The position numbers were made by a program, and so were the translations under genes. Source: Curtobacterium sp. MCBA15_009 (GTDB lineage Bacteria; Actinomycetota; Actinomycetes; Actinomycetales; Microbacteriaceae). From it: a stretch of 64,000 bases of DNA. Below, in pieces: positions 32,458 through 39,953 of the stretch; the first letter of the stretch is position 1; every line of letters starts with the position of its first letter. The DNA lies in NCBI RefSeq assembly GCF_001864895.1, contig NZ_MJGO01000002.1:1-64000 (forward strand), written 5' to 3'. The notes beneath the pieces are model-generated. The model was not told the origin of the DNA. It did not search any database and was given only the letters and a program-made list of their open reading frames with translations.

Positions 32458-32664
32458 ATGACCCCTCGACGCGTCGTGCTCGTGACACTGGGTGCACTGG
32501 TCATCGTCGTCGGCTTCGTCGTGATGGCCCACTCGGGCGGCAGGCTCGACCGTCTGGCGGCGTTCCTCGTCGTCTTCATCGGGTTCGCTCTCGTCGTGTC
32601 CACCACGGCGCGACCGAGCCGAGCGGCGCTCGCCCGCTACTGGAGCACGTACGAGAAGAAGTGA
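32458..32664 (+). CDS. Small two-helix membrane protein, unknown
   Basis: A 68-residue frame with two hydrophobic segments (about residues 5-23 and 34-50) and a positively charged start MTPRRVV, ending RYWSTYEKK. Its composition and codon third-position GC fit a real small membrane protein. The upstream site GGTGGG is weak, and the frame continues far upstream without another credible start. No family is recognised. It lies between two copies of a 32-bp direct repeat. Confidence 0.5.
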   Translation: MTPRRVVLVTLGALVIVVGFVVMAHSGGRLDRLAAFLVVFIGFALVVSTTARPSRAALARYWSTYEKK

Positions 32665-32822
32665 GCCACGACGAACGGCACCCCTGCGGGACCGGTGAGC
32701 GATCGGTCACCGAGACAGCCGGAGCGCCGGCGGAGCGGCGACGAGGAGCGCTCCCGTCGAAGGCGATCGACGCGGTCCGGCCGCACTGCGCCGAGGGGAC
32801 CGGCAGCACGACCCGGCAACGC

Positions 32823-32850
32823 AGAAGGGCCGCCCACCGGGCGGCCCTTC
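32823..32850 (-). terminator. Terminator of tRNA-Gly
   Basis: AAGGGCCGCCC and GGGCGGCCCTT form a perfect hairpin eight bases beyond the tRNA 3' end on the minus strand. It can also end the rightward small gene. Confidence 0.85.
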
Positions 32851-32857
32851 GATCCAG

Positions 32858-32928
32858 AGCGAGTGACGGGAATCGAACCCGCGCTACCAGCTTGGGAAGC
32901 TGGAGTTCTACCATTGAACTACACTCGC
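32858..32928 (-). tRNA. tRNA-Gly (anticodon CCC)
   Basis: The minus strand folds into a full cloverleaf: acceptor GCGAGTG/CACTCGC, D-arm with AATGGTAGAAC, anticodon stem CCAGC/GCTGG enclosing TTCCCAA (anticodon CCC), and T-arm GGGTTCGATTCCC. The discriminator is T and no CCA is encoded. It decodes GGG. Confidence 0.95.
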
Positions 32929-33126
32929 GCACCCCGCCGAGCGGGACGTGGCAAGCCTAGCGGATTCTCCGCTGGAAGCCAGCCGAGCGCGCACCGTGCG
33001 CCGTCCTGCCGAGGCGATCCGGGCCTCCCGTGTCTCCGCTGTGAGCCCGCCGGTCCGACGGACACGTGTCGTCGTCGTGTGTACCGTCCAGGGAGTCCGA
33101 GCGCCAGCAGACCGAGGAGGACCCGG

Positions 33127-34215
33127 ATGGTCAGGCATCCCCTCATCGACGACGTGGTGGGCACCGCCCTCGTGGTCGACTCCGCTTCGCCCGTCGTGTG
33201 GCTGACCGAGGCGTTCGCCTCGCTGCTCCGCCGCGCTGCGGACGCCGGACGCACGGTCGTGCTCCGCACCGGCCAGGAGGCAGCCATCACCCCCGCCCTG
33301 CGGCACGCGTTGGGCGCGTACGGCGCCGCGTGGGTCGTGGCCGGCCCGGACGGACGCCTGCGGGACGGGCGGACGGGGGTCGCCGCCTCCGGCGTCGAGG
33401 ACTTCGTGCACGTCGCCCCGGAGCTCGTGGGTGCGCCCGCACCGGAGCACCCCGTGTCCGACGGCTCGGTCCGCCAGATCAGCATCGACCTGACCCTGCG
33501 CCACCACCCGGAACGCGCGGTGGACATGGGCTCCGCGATCGAGGCCCTGTGCCACACGGTCGGCACCTGCCCGACGCGCTGGGGCACGGCGGAGCCGCTC
33601 GCGGTGCCGTGGGACCGCTGGGTCGTGACGCAGTACGCGAAGCACGAGGCCCCCGGGGTCTCCACGTCGTACGCGGTGGGCGAGGGGTTCTCGGCGACGA
33701 TGACCGCACACCTGGTGGACGGCGTGGTCGTCGAGACGATGTCGGCTGCCCTCACGGTCCCCGAGGCGGACGCCGACCCCGACCTGGCGGACCGGCTGTT
33801 CACCGCCGTGCAGCAGGTCGCCGACCAGGTCGTCCCGGTCTTCGGCGTCGTCATGCAGCGTCGCGGAGACGCCGACCACCTGGTGCGGGCGGTCTCGCAC
33901 GGTGAACCGACGCCGCTCGCCGTGGTCGTCGGTCCGGAGGCCGTCGCCTTCCTCGACCGCGACGGCACCTGGCCCCCGCCGCGCACGACGATCGCGTCCT
34001 TCGGGACGCGGACCGGCGCGGGCACCGACGACGGCGGCATGATCATCCGGTTCGAGGACGGCTGGGAAGCCCTCGAGTCGTTCCTCGACCGCATCGACGA
34101 GGACCGCTTCCTGCGGCTCGTCGGCGGAGCGCCGCTCGACCCCGCACACGACGAGGGCGCCCTCGACGGCCACGTCCGCGAGTCCCGGGTGGCGGGCGGT
34201 CGCGGTGCCGCGTGA
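33127..34215 (+). CDS. Uncharacterised 362-residue protein, DUF6177-like
   Basis: A soluble protein with no signal peptide or helices crossing the membrane. It contains a central phrase CPTRWGTAEPLAVPWDRWVVTQYAK and a C-terminal RTGAGTDDGGMIIRFEDGWEALESFLDRI. It reminds me of actinobacterial DUF6177 proteins, but this is memory of a family name and not certain. GAGGAGG six bases before ATG 33127 fixes the start, and a TACCGT lies about 45 bases upstream. The next gene overlaps its end by 11 bases, so the two form a unit. No catalytic motif is evident. Confidence 0.7.
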   Translation: MVRHPLIDDVVGTALVVDSASPVVWLTEAFASLLRRAADAGRTVVLRTGQEAAITPALRHALGAYGAAWVVAGPDGRLRDGRTGVAASGVEDFVHVAPELVGAPAPEHPVSDGSVRQISIDLTLRHHPERAVDMGSAIEALCHTVGTCPTRWGTAEPLAVPWDRWVVTQYAKHEAPGVSTSYAVGEGFSATMTAHLVDGVVVETMSAALTVPEADADPDLADRLFTAVQQVADQVVPVFGVVMQRRGDADHLVRAVSHGEPTPLAVVVGPEAVAFLDRDGTWPPPRTTIASFGTRTGAGTDDGGMIIRFEDGWEALESFLDRIDEDRFLRLVGGAPLDPAHDEGALDGHVRESRVAGGRGAA

Positions 34216-34552
34216 CGTCACGATCCTCTGCCGACAGCCGGTGGAGACGCGCGAGGTCGCCGAGGCGCTCCTGCTGCACGACGAGACGTGGGGCGTGCGC
34301 GCCCTCGACGACGGTCCGATGATGCAGGTGTGCCGTGACGCCGGGCACCCGGTCATCACGGTGCTCGGGGTGCGCCGCGTCGACGCCCCGGACGAGGTCG
34401 AACGGATCCTGCCGGACGCCCCACCGATCGCCACCCCGCTGTGGTGGGTGGACACGGTGACCCCGGCGGGCCCGGACGGTGAGTCCGGCATCTCCGCCGC
34501 GCTCGAGGCCGCGCTGGACCTCGACGCGGTGTGCATCGTGCACGGCGACTGA
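34205..34552 (+). CDS. Uncharacterised 115-residue protein
   Basis: GTG 34205 lies within the end of the preceding gene. The product begins MPRDVTILCRQPVETREVAE and ends DLDAVCIVHGD, mixed alpha/beta in character, with no recognised motif. The overlapping arrangement and normal codon use suggest a real gene that works with the 362-residue protein. The two have no other neighbours on this strand, and the following gene is convergent. Confidence 0.6.
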   Translation: MPRDVTILCRQPVETREVAEALLLHDETWGVRALDDGPMMQVCRDAGHPVITVLGVRRVDAPDEVERILPDAPPIATPLWWVDTVTPAGPDGESGISAALEAALDLDAVCIVHGD

Positions 34553-34573
34553 CGCGACCGTCGTCGCGGGCCG

Positions 34574-36619
34574 TCAGTCGCGGTCGCGCATCGCGGCGAG
34601 CCGCTCGTTGTACGCCTTGAGGTCGGCGTCGCCGTCCCGGTCGGCCTTGCGGTCGAGGCGCTTCGCCTCGCGGCCGTCCGTGCGGATCCAGTTCTTGACC
34701 ACGAGCAGGGCGACGAACACCATCGGCAGCTCGGACGCGCCCCAGGCGATGCCACCGCCGGTGTGCTGGTCGTCGAGCAGCGCGGCGTCGTTCGTCTGGC
34801 CGAGCGCGTGGAACCAGTCCACGGCGAACACCGACTGCGACGTCATGACCGCGACGCCGAAGAACGCGTGGAACGCCAGGGTCGCGAGCAGCGCGATGAT
34901 GAGGATCGGGTAGGGCGGGCGCTTCGGACCCGGGTCGACGCCGACGAAGACCCAGAAGAACAGGTACCCGCTCAGCACGAAGTGCACGATCATCGCGACG
35001 TGCCACTCATGGGACTGCATCGCGGCCTGGTACGCCGGCGTGAAGTAGAACACGACGAGGGAGCCGGCGAAGATGACCCCCGCGACGGCGGGCTGCGCCA
35101 GGAACTGCATCCACCGCGAGTGCACGAAGGCCATCAGCCACTCGCGGGTGCCGCGGGACCCGTCGTTCCGCACCGGCAGCGTGCGCATGGCGAGCAGCAC
35201 CGGACCCCCGAGCACGAGCGGCAAGGGGACGAACATCATCAGCAGCATGTGCTGGAGCATGTGCGACGAGAAGTGGATCATGCCGTAGACCGCGGGGCCG
35301 GCCGACGTGGTCCAGGCGAACAGCGCACACCCGATCACCCAGGCGATGGTGCGCCCGACCGGCCAGGCGTCGCCGCGCTGCCGGAGCTTCCGCACCGCGA
35401 GCAGGTACCAGACCGCCCCGACGACGGCGAGGCCGAGCCACATCCAGTCGATGTGCCACTGGGTCAGGTACGTGTGCACCGTCTGCGCCGGCGGGAACGG
35501 GAACCCGATGAGGCCGGAGCGGGTGTCCTCGCCGGTCTCCGGGGTCTGCGGGATCGGCGGCTGCGAGCGCGACACCGCGACGGAGACACCGATCGCGACG
35601 GCCATGAAGACGATCTCGGCGAGGGCGAAGCGGGTGAACGCCGCACGGTCGAGCGGCGCGCGGAGCAGCCCGGGCACGAGCCGTCGGCGCTGGATGACCC
35701 CGGCGACGCCGAGGAGCACGAGGATCGCGGCCTTGACCGTGATGAGCCAGCCGTACGTCGTGGTGACGAGGTCGAGCGGACCGGTCAGACGCAGCGAGGC
35801 GTTCACGATGCCGGAGAACGCGACGGCGCCGAACGCCCAGCCGGCCAGGGTCGAGTAACGGGCGACGACGCGGCCGGTCGCCCCCTTCGTGCGGGTGCGG
35901 AGCGCGACCACCGCGACGAGCCCGCCCGCCCAGACGCACACCGCGATGAGGTGCACGGCGAGCGAGTTGACGGCGTTCGCGTGCTCGAGCGACCCGGCGG
36001 CGTGCCCGGAGAGGGCCAGGGGCAGCAGGGCGAACAGCCCGGCGACCGTCGCGAAGGCGAGCGTCGTGACCCGGGTCGCCGCCGCAGCGAGCACGGTGGC
36101 GGCGAGGATCGCGGCGGCCGACACGACGAGCGCCTGACCGATCTCGACCTGGAACGCGAAGAGCATGAAGTTGCGGGCGAAGACCGGACTCGTCAGCGGC
36201 ACGCCCAGCGTGTTCGCACCGGTGAACACGAGGCCCACAATGGCTGCCAGGAACCAGACGGCACCGGTCACCGCCGCCCAGCGTGCAGCACGGTGCTGGA
36301 CGCTCGACACCGCTCCGTGGTCCTGCTTCTGGGCCGGCAGCGCGAACGCTGCGACGATGAGCAGCCCGACGGTGAGCGCCGCCATCGTGTCGTGCACGAC
36401 GCGGGCGATCGGCAGGCCGTACTCGACGAGGTCACCGGCGGACACCAGCTGCTGTCCGGCCGAGAACGCGCCGGTCAGCGTCATGCCGAGCACGGCGCAC
36501 GCGGCGGCGAGCGGAACGGCGACGACGAGGACCGTCGCGACGGTGGACGACCGCGCGGTGGTCGGCGCGGAGTCCGGCGTCCGACCGGCGGGCTGGGTTT
36601 CGGGTGACGTGACGGTCAT
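34574..36619 (-). CDS. CopD-CtaG fusion membrane protein, intact CtaG motif
   Basis: A 681-residue paralogue of the protein at 9831-12050, with an N-terminal CopD half (HLIAVCVWAGGLVAVVALRT) and a C-terminal caa3-CtaG half containing SSHMLQHMLLMMFVPLPLVL, the HxxxH motif thought to bind copper. About 15-16 helices are predicted, and the cytosolic tail is Lys/Arg/Asp-rich. It probably takes part in copper delivery to cytochrome c oxidase or in copper import. ATG 36619 is 71 bases from the divergent dcd start. Unlike its paralogue it keeps all histidines of the motif. Confidence 0.85.
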   Translation of the reverse strand: MTVTSPETQPAGRTPDSAPTTARSSTVATVLVVAVPLAAACAVLGMTLTGAFSAGQQLVSAGDLVEYGLPIARVVHDTMAALTVGLLIVAAFALPAQKQDHGAVSSVQHRAARWAAVTGAVWFLAAIVGLVFTGANTLGVPLTSPVFARNFMLFAFQVEIGQALVVSAAAILAATVLAAAATRVTTLAFATVAGLFALLPLALSGHAAGSLEHANAVNSLAVHLIAVCVWAGGLVAVVALRTRTKGATGRVVARYSTLAGWAFGAVAFSGIVNASLRLTGPLDLVTTTYGWLITVKAAILVLLGVAGVIQRRRLVPGLLRAPLDRAAFTRFALAEIVFMAVAIGVSVAVSRSQPPIPQTPETGEDTRSGLIGFPFPPAQTVHTYLTQWHIDWMWLGLAVVGAVWYLLAVRKLRQRGDAWPVGRTIAWVIGCALFAWTTSAGPAVYGMIHFSSHMLQHMLLMMFVPLPLVLGGPVLLAMRTLPVRNDGSRGTREWLMAFVHSRWMQFLAQPAVAGVIFAGSLVVFYFTPAYQAAMQSHEWHVAMIVHFVLSGYLFFWVFVGVDPGPKRPPYPILIIALLATLAFHAFFGVAVMTSQSVFAVDWFHALGQTNDAALLDDQHTGGGIAWGASELPMVFVALLVVKNWIRTDGREAKRLDRKADRDGDADLKAYNERLAAMRDRD

Positions 36620-36677
36620 GACCGTCCAATGGTAGGCGTTCGGCCTGCGAACGAGGCCGTGCGTTTGCTGGTCCCGC

Positions 36678-36683
36678 TAGGCT
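36678..36683 (+). promoter_or_regulatory. -10 box of leaderless dcd
   Basis: TAGGCT ends seven bases before GTG 36691, with no ribosome binding site. Confidence 0.55.
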
Positions 36684-36690
36684 GCTGCGC

Positions 36691-37278
36691 GTGCTGCTCT
36701 CCGACCGCGACATCACCGCCCAGCTCGCCGAGGGCCGGATCGGCCTCGACCCCCACGACGCCTCGCTCGTCCAGCCCTCGAGCATCGACGTCCGGCTCGA
36801 CAAGTACTTCCGGCTGTTCGACAACCACAAGTACCCGCACATCGACCCCGCGGTCGACCAGCCCGACCTGACCCGTCTGGTCGAGACCGACCCGGACGAG
36901 GCCTTCGTGCTCCACCCCGGCGAGTTCGTCCTCGGCTCGACCTTCGAGGTCGTCACGCTGCCGGACGACATCGCGGCGCGGCTCGAGGGCAAGAGCTCGC
37001 TCGGGCGCCTCGGGCTGCTGACACACTCGACCGCTGGCTTCATCGACCCCGGGTTCTCCGGGCACGTGACCCTCGAGCTGTCGAACGTGGCGACGCTGCC
37101 GATCAAGCTGTGGCCGGGGATGAAGATCGGGCAGCTCTGCTTCTTCCAGCTGTCGAGCCCGGCCGACAAGCCCTACGGCTCGGCCGAGTACCAGTCGCGC
37201 TACCAGGGGCAGCGCGGGCCGACCCCGTCGCGCTCCGCGCTGAACTTCCACCGGGCGGACGTGTCGGTCCGCGACTGA
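36691..37278 (+). CDS. dcd: dCTP deaminase (possibly bifunctional with dUTPase activity)
   Basis: A 195-residue dUTPase-fold enzyme. It begins [20 protein letters not shown] and has the active-site segments [20 protein letters not shown] (about residues 94-113) and [11 protein letters not shown] with the catalytic Glu, then the C-terminal lid [21 protein letters not shown]. It converts dCTP to dUTP, or directly to dUMP if it is of the bifunctional mycobacterial type; the sequence alone does not settle this. The GTG start fits the -10 at 36678. It is followed by the five-unit repeat array. Confidence 0.95.
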   Translation: MLLSDRDITAQLAEGRIGLDPHDASLVQPSSIDVRLDKYFRLFDNHKYPHIDPAVDQPDLTRLVETDPDEAFVLHPGEFVLGSTFEVVTLPDDIAARLEGKSSLGRLGLLTHSTAGFIDPGFSGHVTLELSNVATLPIKLWPGMKIGQLCFFQLSSPADKPYGSAEYQSRYQGQRGPTPSRSALNFHRADVSVRD

Positions 37279-37310
37279 CCCGGGGGCCGGGCGACCCGCC
37301 GGTCCGGGCG

Positions 37311-37641
37311 CGACAACATCGCTGTCGCACGACGACCACCTCGTCGCGGTCGGCCGACGCGGCCGCGGGCGCGACAATATCGCTGTCGCACGACGTCCAC
37401 CTTGTCGCGGTGAACGGACGCGGCCCGGGCACGACAACATCGTCGTCGTACGACGTCGACCTTGTCGTGGCCGACCCAGGCAGACGCAGGCGGACTCAGC
37501 CGGCCGCGGACGCGACGTCATCGTCGTCGTACGACGTCGACCTTGTCGTGGCCGACGCAGGCAGACCCAGACAGACGCAGGCGGACTCAACCGGCCGCGG
37601 GCGCGACAACGTCGCTGTCGCACGACATCGACCTCGTCGCC
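37311..37641. repeat. Five-unit array of ~40-bp dyad repeats
   Basis: Units at 37311, 37372, 37432, 37513 and 37604 share CGACAAnnTCGCTGTCGCAC and end ACCTTGTCG or ACCTCGTCG, so each begins CGACAA and ends with its inverse. Each is preceded by GGCCGCGGGCG or a close variant. Spacings are 61, 60, 81 and 91; the two long spacers share CAGGCAGAC- and GGCGGACTCA-type sequence. It fills most of the 485-base gap after dcd. Spacers are not unique, so it is not a CRISPR array. Confidence 0.85.
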
Positions 37642-37742
37642 CCACGTCGGCACGGCCGCCCGGACACCCATCCCCAACGACGCACCCAGCGCCCCCACGG
37701 CACCACCGGAGCAGCTTCCGTCACAAGCGGTACGAAATGTCG

Positions 37743-37766
37743 CATGCTGTGTATCGTTGCAGCATG
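37743..37766 (+). promoter_or_regulatory. Promoter/operator of the HTH-nucleotidyltransferase gene
   Basis: CATGCTG (37743-37749) and CAGCATG (37760-37766) are a perfect inverted repeat. They flank TATCGT (37752-37757), a -10 placed six bases before ATG 37764. The start codon is part of the right arm, so a bound HTH protein would cover promoter and start of a leaderless message. Confidence 0.65.
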
Positions 37767-38279
37767 TCCGCAGTCCCCTCTCGACCGGAGCCCGTGGTGT
37801 CCGCGGCCGCGCTCATCCGCGACGCCCGCGACCGAGCCGAACTCACGCAGGTCCAGCTCGCCCGCCGCGCCGGGGTCACGCAGAGCGTCATCAGCACGTA
37901 CGAGAACGGTCGCCGGGAGCCGTCGCTCGCCGCACTGCAGCGGATGCTGCGCGCGGCGGGCTTCACGACGACGATCGACCTGCACCCGGTCGAGGAGCCG
38001 CCGCCCCTGCGCGAGCGCGTCACCGCGGCCCGGCAGGACCTCATCGCCGTGGTCGAGCGCTTCGGCGGCCACAACCCCCGTTTGTTCGGCAGCGTCGCCC
38101 GCGGTGAGGACGGCCCCGGCAGCGACGTCGACCTGATGATCGACGTCGACCCCGGGCTCGGCATCTTCGCGCTCATGCGGATCCAGGACGAGGCCGAGCG
38201 CATCCTCGGCGTGCGGGTCGACGTCGTCGACGCGGCGGGCATGAGCGCCCAGATCGTGCGCCGAGCGGTCCCGCTGTGA
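37764..38279 (+). CDS. XRE-HTH fused to minimal nucleotidyltransferase (MntA-like)
   Basis: A 171-residue protein. An N-terminal XRE helix-turn-helix (about 13-67, LTQVQLARRAGVTQSVISTY) is joined to a nucleotidyltransferase domain with the complete GSx10DxD motif GSVARGEDGPGSDVDLMIDV (about 108-127). In MntA/HepT modules the nucleotidyltransferase AMPylates a tyrosine on the HEPN partner and so neutralises it. Here the fused HTH could add autoregulation through the inverted repeat at its promoter. ATG 37737 is an in-frame alternative without support. The partner gene overlaps its stop (GTGA). Confidence 0.85.
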   Translation: MSAVPSRPEPVVSAAALIRDARDRAELTQVQLARRAGVTQSVISTYENGRREPSLAALQRMLRAAGFTTTIDLHPVEEPPPLRERVTAARQDLIAVVERFGGHNPRLFGSVARGEDGPGSDVDLMIDVDPGLGIFALMRIQDEAERILGVRVDVVDAAGMSAQIVRRAVPL

Positions 38280-38623
38280 GCCCCGGGTCCGTGACCCAGC
38301 GCGACGTCCGCGACCGCCTCGACGACGTCATCGGTGCGTGCGAGGCGATCGGACGCTACGTCGACGACGACCAGTTGCCCGAGGACCTCGTGCACGACGC
38401 CGTCCGGATGCGCCTGGTCGAGATCGGCGAGGCGGTCCGGGTCCTGCCGAGCAGCCTCACCGCGGGGGAGCCGAGCATCCCCTGGGCGCGGGTCGCCGAC
38501 CTCGGCGAACGGCTGACCCGCCGCTACTTCGACACCACCCGCGCCGTGGTGTCCGGCACAGCACGCACGGACGTGCCGCACCTCGCCGAGGCGGCACGTC
38601 GCCTGCGTGCCCGCCTCCGCTGA
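38276..38623 (+). CDS. HepT/DUF86-like HEPN protein with altered active site
   Basis: A 115-residue all-helical protein aligned with HepT toxins over IPWARVADL and the RNxxxHxY region. In place of R-N-x3-H-x-Y it has GERLTRRY (residues 77-84): the Arg is Gly, Asn is Glu and His is Arg, while the Tyr that MntA modifies is kept, followed by FDTT. HEPN RNases need that Arg and His, so RNase activity is doubtful. GTG 38276 is coupled to the nucleotidyltransferase gene. It may be a disarmed toxin or a HEPN protein with another role. Confidence 0.8.
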   Translation: MSPGSVTQRDVRDRLDDVIGACEAIGRYVDDDQLPEDLVHDAVRMRLVEIGEAVRVLPSSLTAGEPSIPWARVADLGERLTRRYFDTTRAVVSGTARTDVPHLAEAARRLRARLR

Positions 38624-38653
38624 CCCGGCCCACGTCGTGTGGGCACGCACGGA

Positions 38654-38700
38654 GCGGACGGGAGGCTCGGCGCACGACGTGCCCCGGGCCTCCCGTCCGC
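38654..38700. terminator. GGGAGGC-type hairpin after the HEPN gene
   Basis: GCGGACGGGAGGC (38654-38666) and its exact inverse (38688-38700) flank a 21-base loop region. It is a member of the hairpin family seen at 3759, 21858 and 53242. Confidence 0.7.
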
Positions 38701-38725
38701 CCCGTGGCGGCCCCCGTGGAACGCG

Positions 38726-38763
38726 GGACGGCCCCGTCTCGCCGAGGCGAGACGGGGCCGTCC
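38726..38763. terminator. Terminator of the sugar ABC operon
   Basis: Arms 38726-38743 and 38746-38763 pair perfectly for 18 bp across two bases, just beyond the leftward binding-protein gene. Confidence 0.88.
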
Positions 38764-38780
38764 GTGGTGCGCTGAGGTGA

Positions 38781-39890
38781 TCAGCCCTTCTCGGCGAGCG
38801 CCTCGAGGGTGTCGTTGCCCTTGTAGGCCTCGACCGCGTTGTCCTTCGTGACGAGGACCGGGGTGAGCTCGATCGCGGGGACCGTCTTCACGCCGTTGTA
38901 GTTGTTCGTCTTGTCGATCTTCGTGTCGGGCTTGTCACCCTTCGAGAGCGTCGAGACGAGGTCGATGGCGGCCTGGGCCTCCTTCGACGTGTCCTTGTAG
39001 ATCGTCGAGTACTGCGTGCCCTTCATGATGAGCGGGATCGAAGCGGTCTCCGAGTCCTGGCCCGTCACGACGGGGTTGTCCTTGCCAGCGGCCTTGGTCG
39101 CGGTGAGGATCGCACGGGCGAGGGTGTCGTTCGGCGACAGGACGCCGTCGAGCTCGGTGTCACCCGTGTAGTACTGCGCGAGCAGGTCGGTCATGCGCGA
39201 CTGCGCCTTCTGCGCGAGCCAGCCCTGCGTGACGACCTTCTGGAAGGTGGTCTGGCCGGAGACTACCTTGATGGTGCCGTCGTCGATCTTCGGCTGCAGG
39301 ACGTCCATCGCACCGTTGAAGAACACGGTGGCGTTGGCGTCGTCCGGCGAACCGGCGAAGAGCTCGACGTTGTACGGCTTGTCGCCCTTCTTCTCCTCGA
39401 GGCCCTTGAGCAGCGCCTCGGCCTGGAGCTGGCCGACCTTGAAGTTGTTGAACGCCACGTAGTAGTCGACGTTCTTCGTGTTCAGGATGTTGCGGTCCCA
39501 GGCGATGACGGTGGCGCCACGGTCCTTGGCCGACTTGACCTGCGCGGTGAGCTGCGAACCATCGGCGGCACCGATGATGACGGCCTTGGCGCCCTTGGTG
39601 ATCATGCCCGAGATCTGCGACTGCTGGTCCGGGACCGGGTTGCCGGCGTTGGCGTACTGGATGTCGGCCTTGAAGCCGGCGTCCTCGATCGACTTCTTGA
39701 ACGCGGCGCCCGCGAGCACCCAGTTCTGCGAGGTCTTGGCGGGCAGGGCTACGCCGATCAGGTCGCCCTTCTTGATGGAGCTGCCACCATCGCTGCCGGT
39801 GTCACCAGAGGTGCCACGGGCCGAGCAGCCGCTGAGGGCGAGGCCCGCGATGAGCGCCAGGCTGAGGCCGGCGACGATCTTCTTGCGCAT
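38781..39890 (-). CDS. chvE: Multiple-monosaccharide ABC transporter substrate-binding lipoprotein
   Basis: A 369-residue ChvE/xylose-binding-type protein. The signal peptide ends in LSGC (Cys22), and the mature part has the periplasmic-binding fold with GVALPAKTSQNWVLAGAAF, DRNILNTKNVDYYVAFNN and GVLSPNDTLARAILTATKAAG. It binds aldoses such as xylose, galactose, arabinose or glucose. It is the last gene of a leftward operon ATPase-permease-binding protein, 63 bases after the permease, and the order is inverted compared with the usual chvE-gguA-gguB. A strong hairpin ends the operon. Confidence 0.9.
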   Translation of the reverse strand: MRKKIVAGLSLALIAGLALSGCSARGTSGDTGSDGGSSIKKGDLIGVALPAKTSQNWVLAGAAFKKSIEDAGFKADIQYANAGNPVPDQQSQISGMITKGAKAVIIGAADGSQLTAQVKSAKDRGATVIAWDRNILNTKNVDYYVAFNNFKVGQLQAEALLKGLEEKKGDKPYNVELFAGSPDDANATVFFNGAMDVLQPKIDDGTIKVVSGQTTFQKVVTQGWLAQKAQSRMTDLLAQYYTGDTELDGVLSPNDTLARAILTATKAAGKDNPVVTGQDSETASIPLIMKGTQYSTIYKDTSKEAQAAIDLVSTLSKGDKPDTKIDKTNNYNGVKTVPAIELTPVLVTKDNAVEAYKGNDTLEALAEKG

Positions 39891-39953
39891 GTGGATTGCT
39901 TTCTCTTCGTTGAGGAGGTGTGGGGCCGGGGCCCCGCTGTGGGAGTGAGGGTT

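Noticed and set aside
37311-37641. CRISPR array
   Set aside because: Only five diverged units, spacers that share sequence with each other, and no cas gene nearby.
37764-38623. Standard MntA-HepT toxin-antitoxin system
   Set aside because: The gene order and folds fit, but the HEPN catalytic Arg and His are replaced, so a standard active toxin is not claimed.
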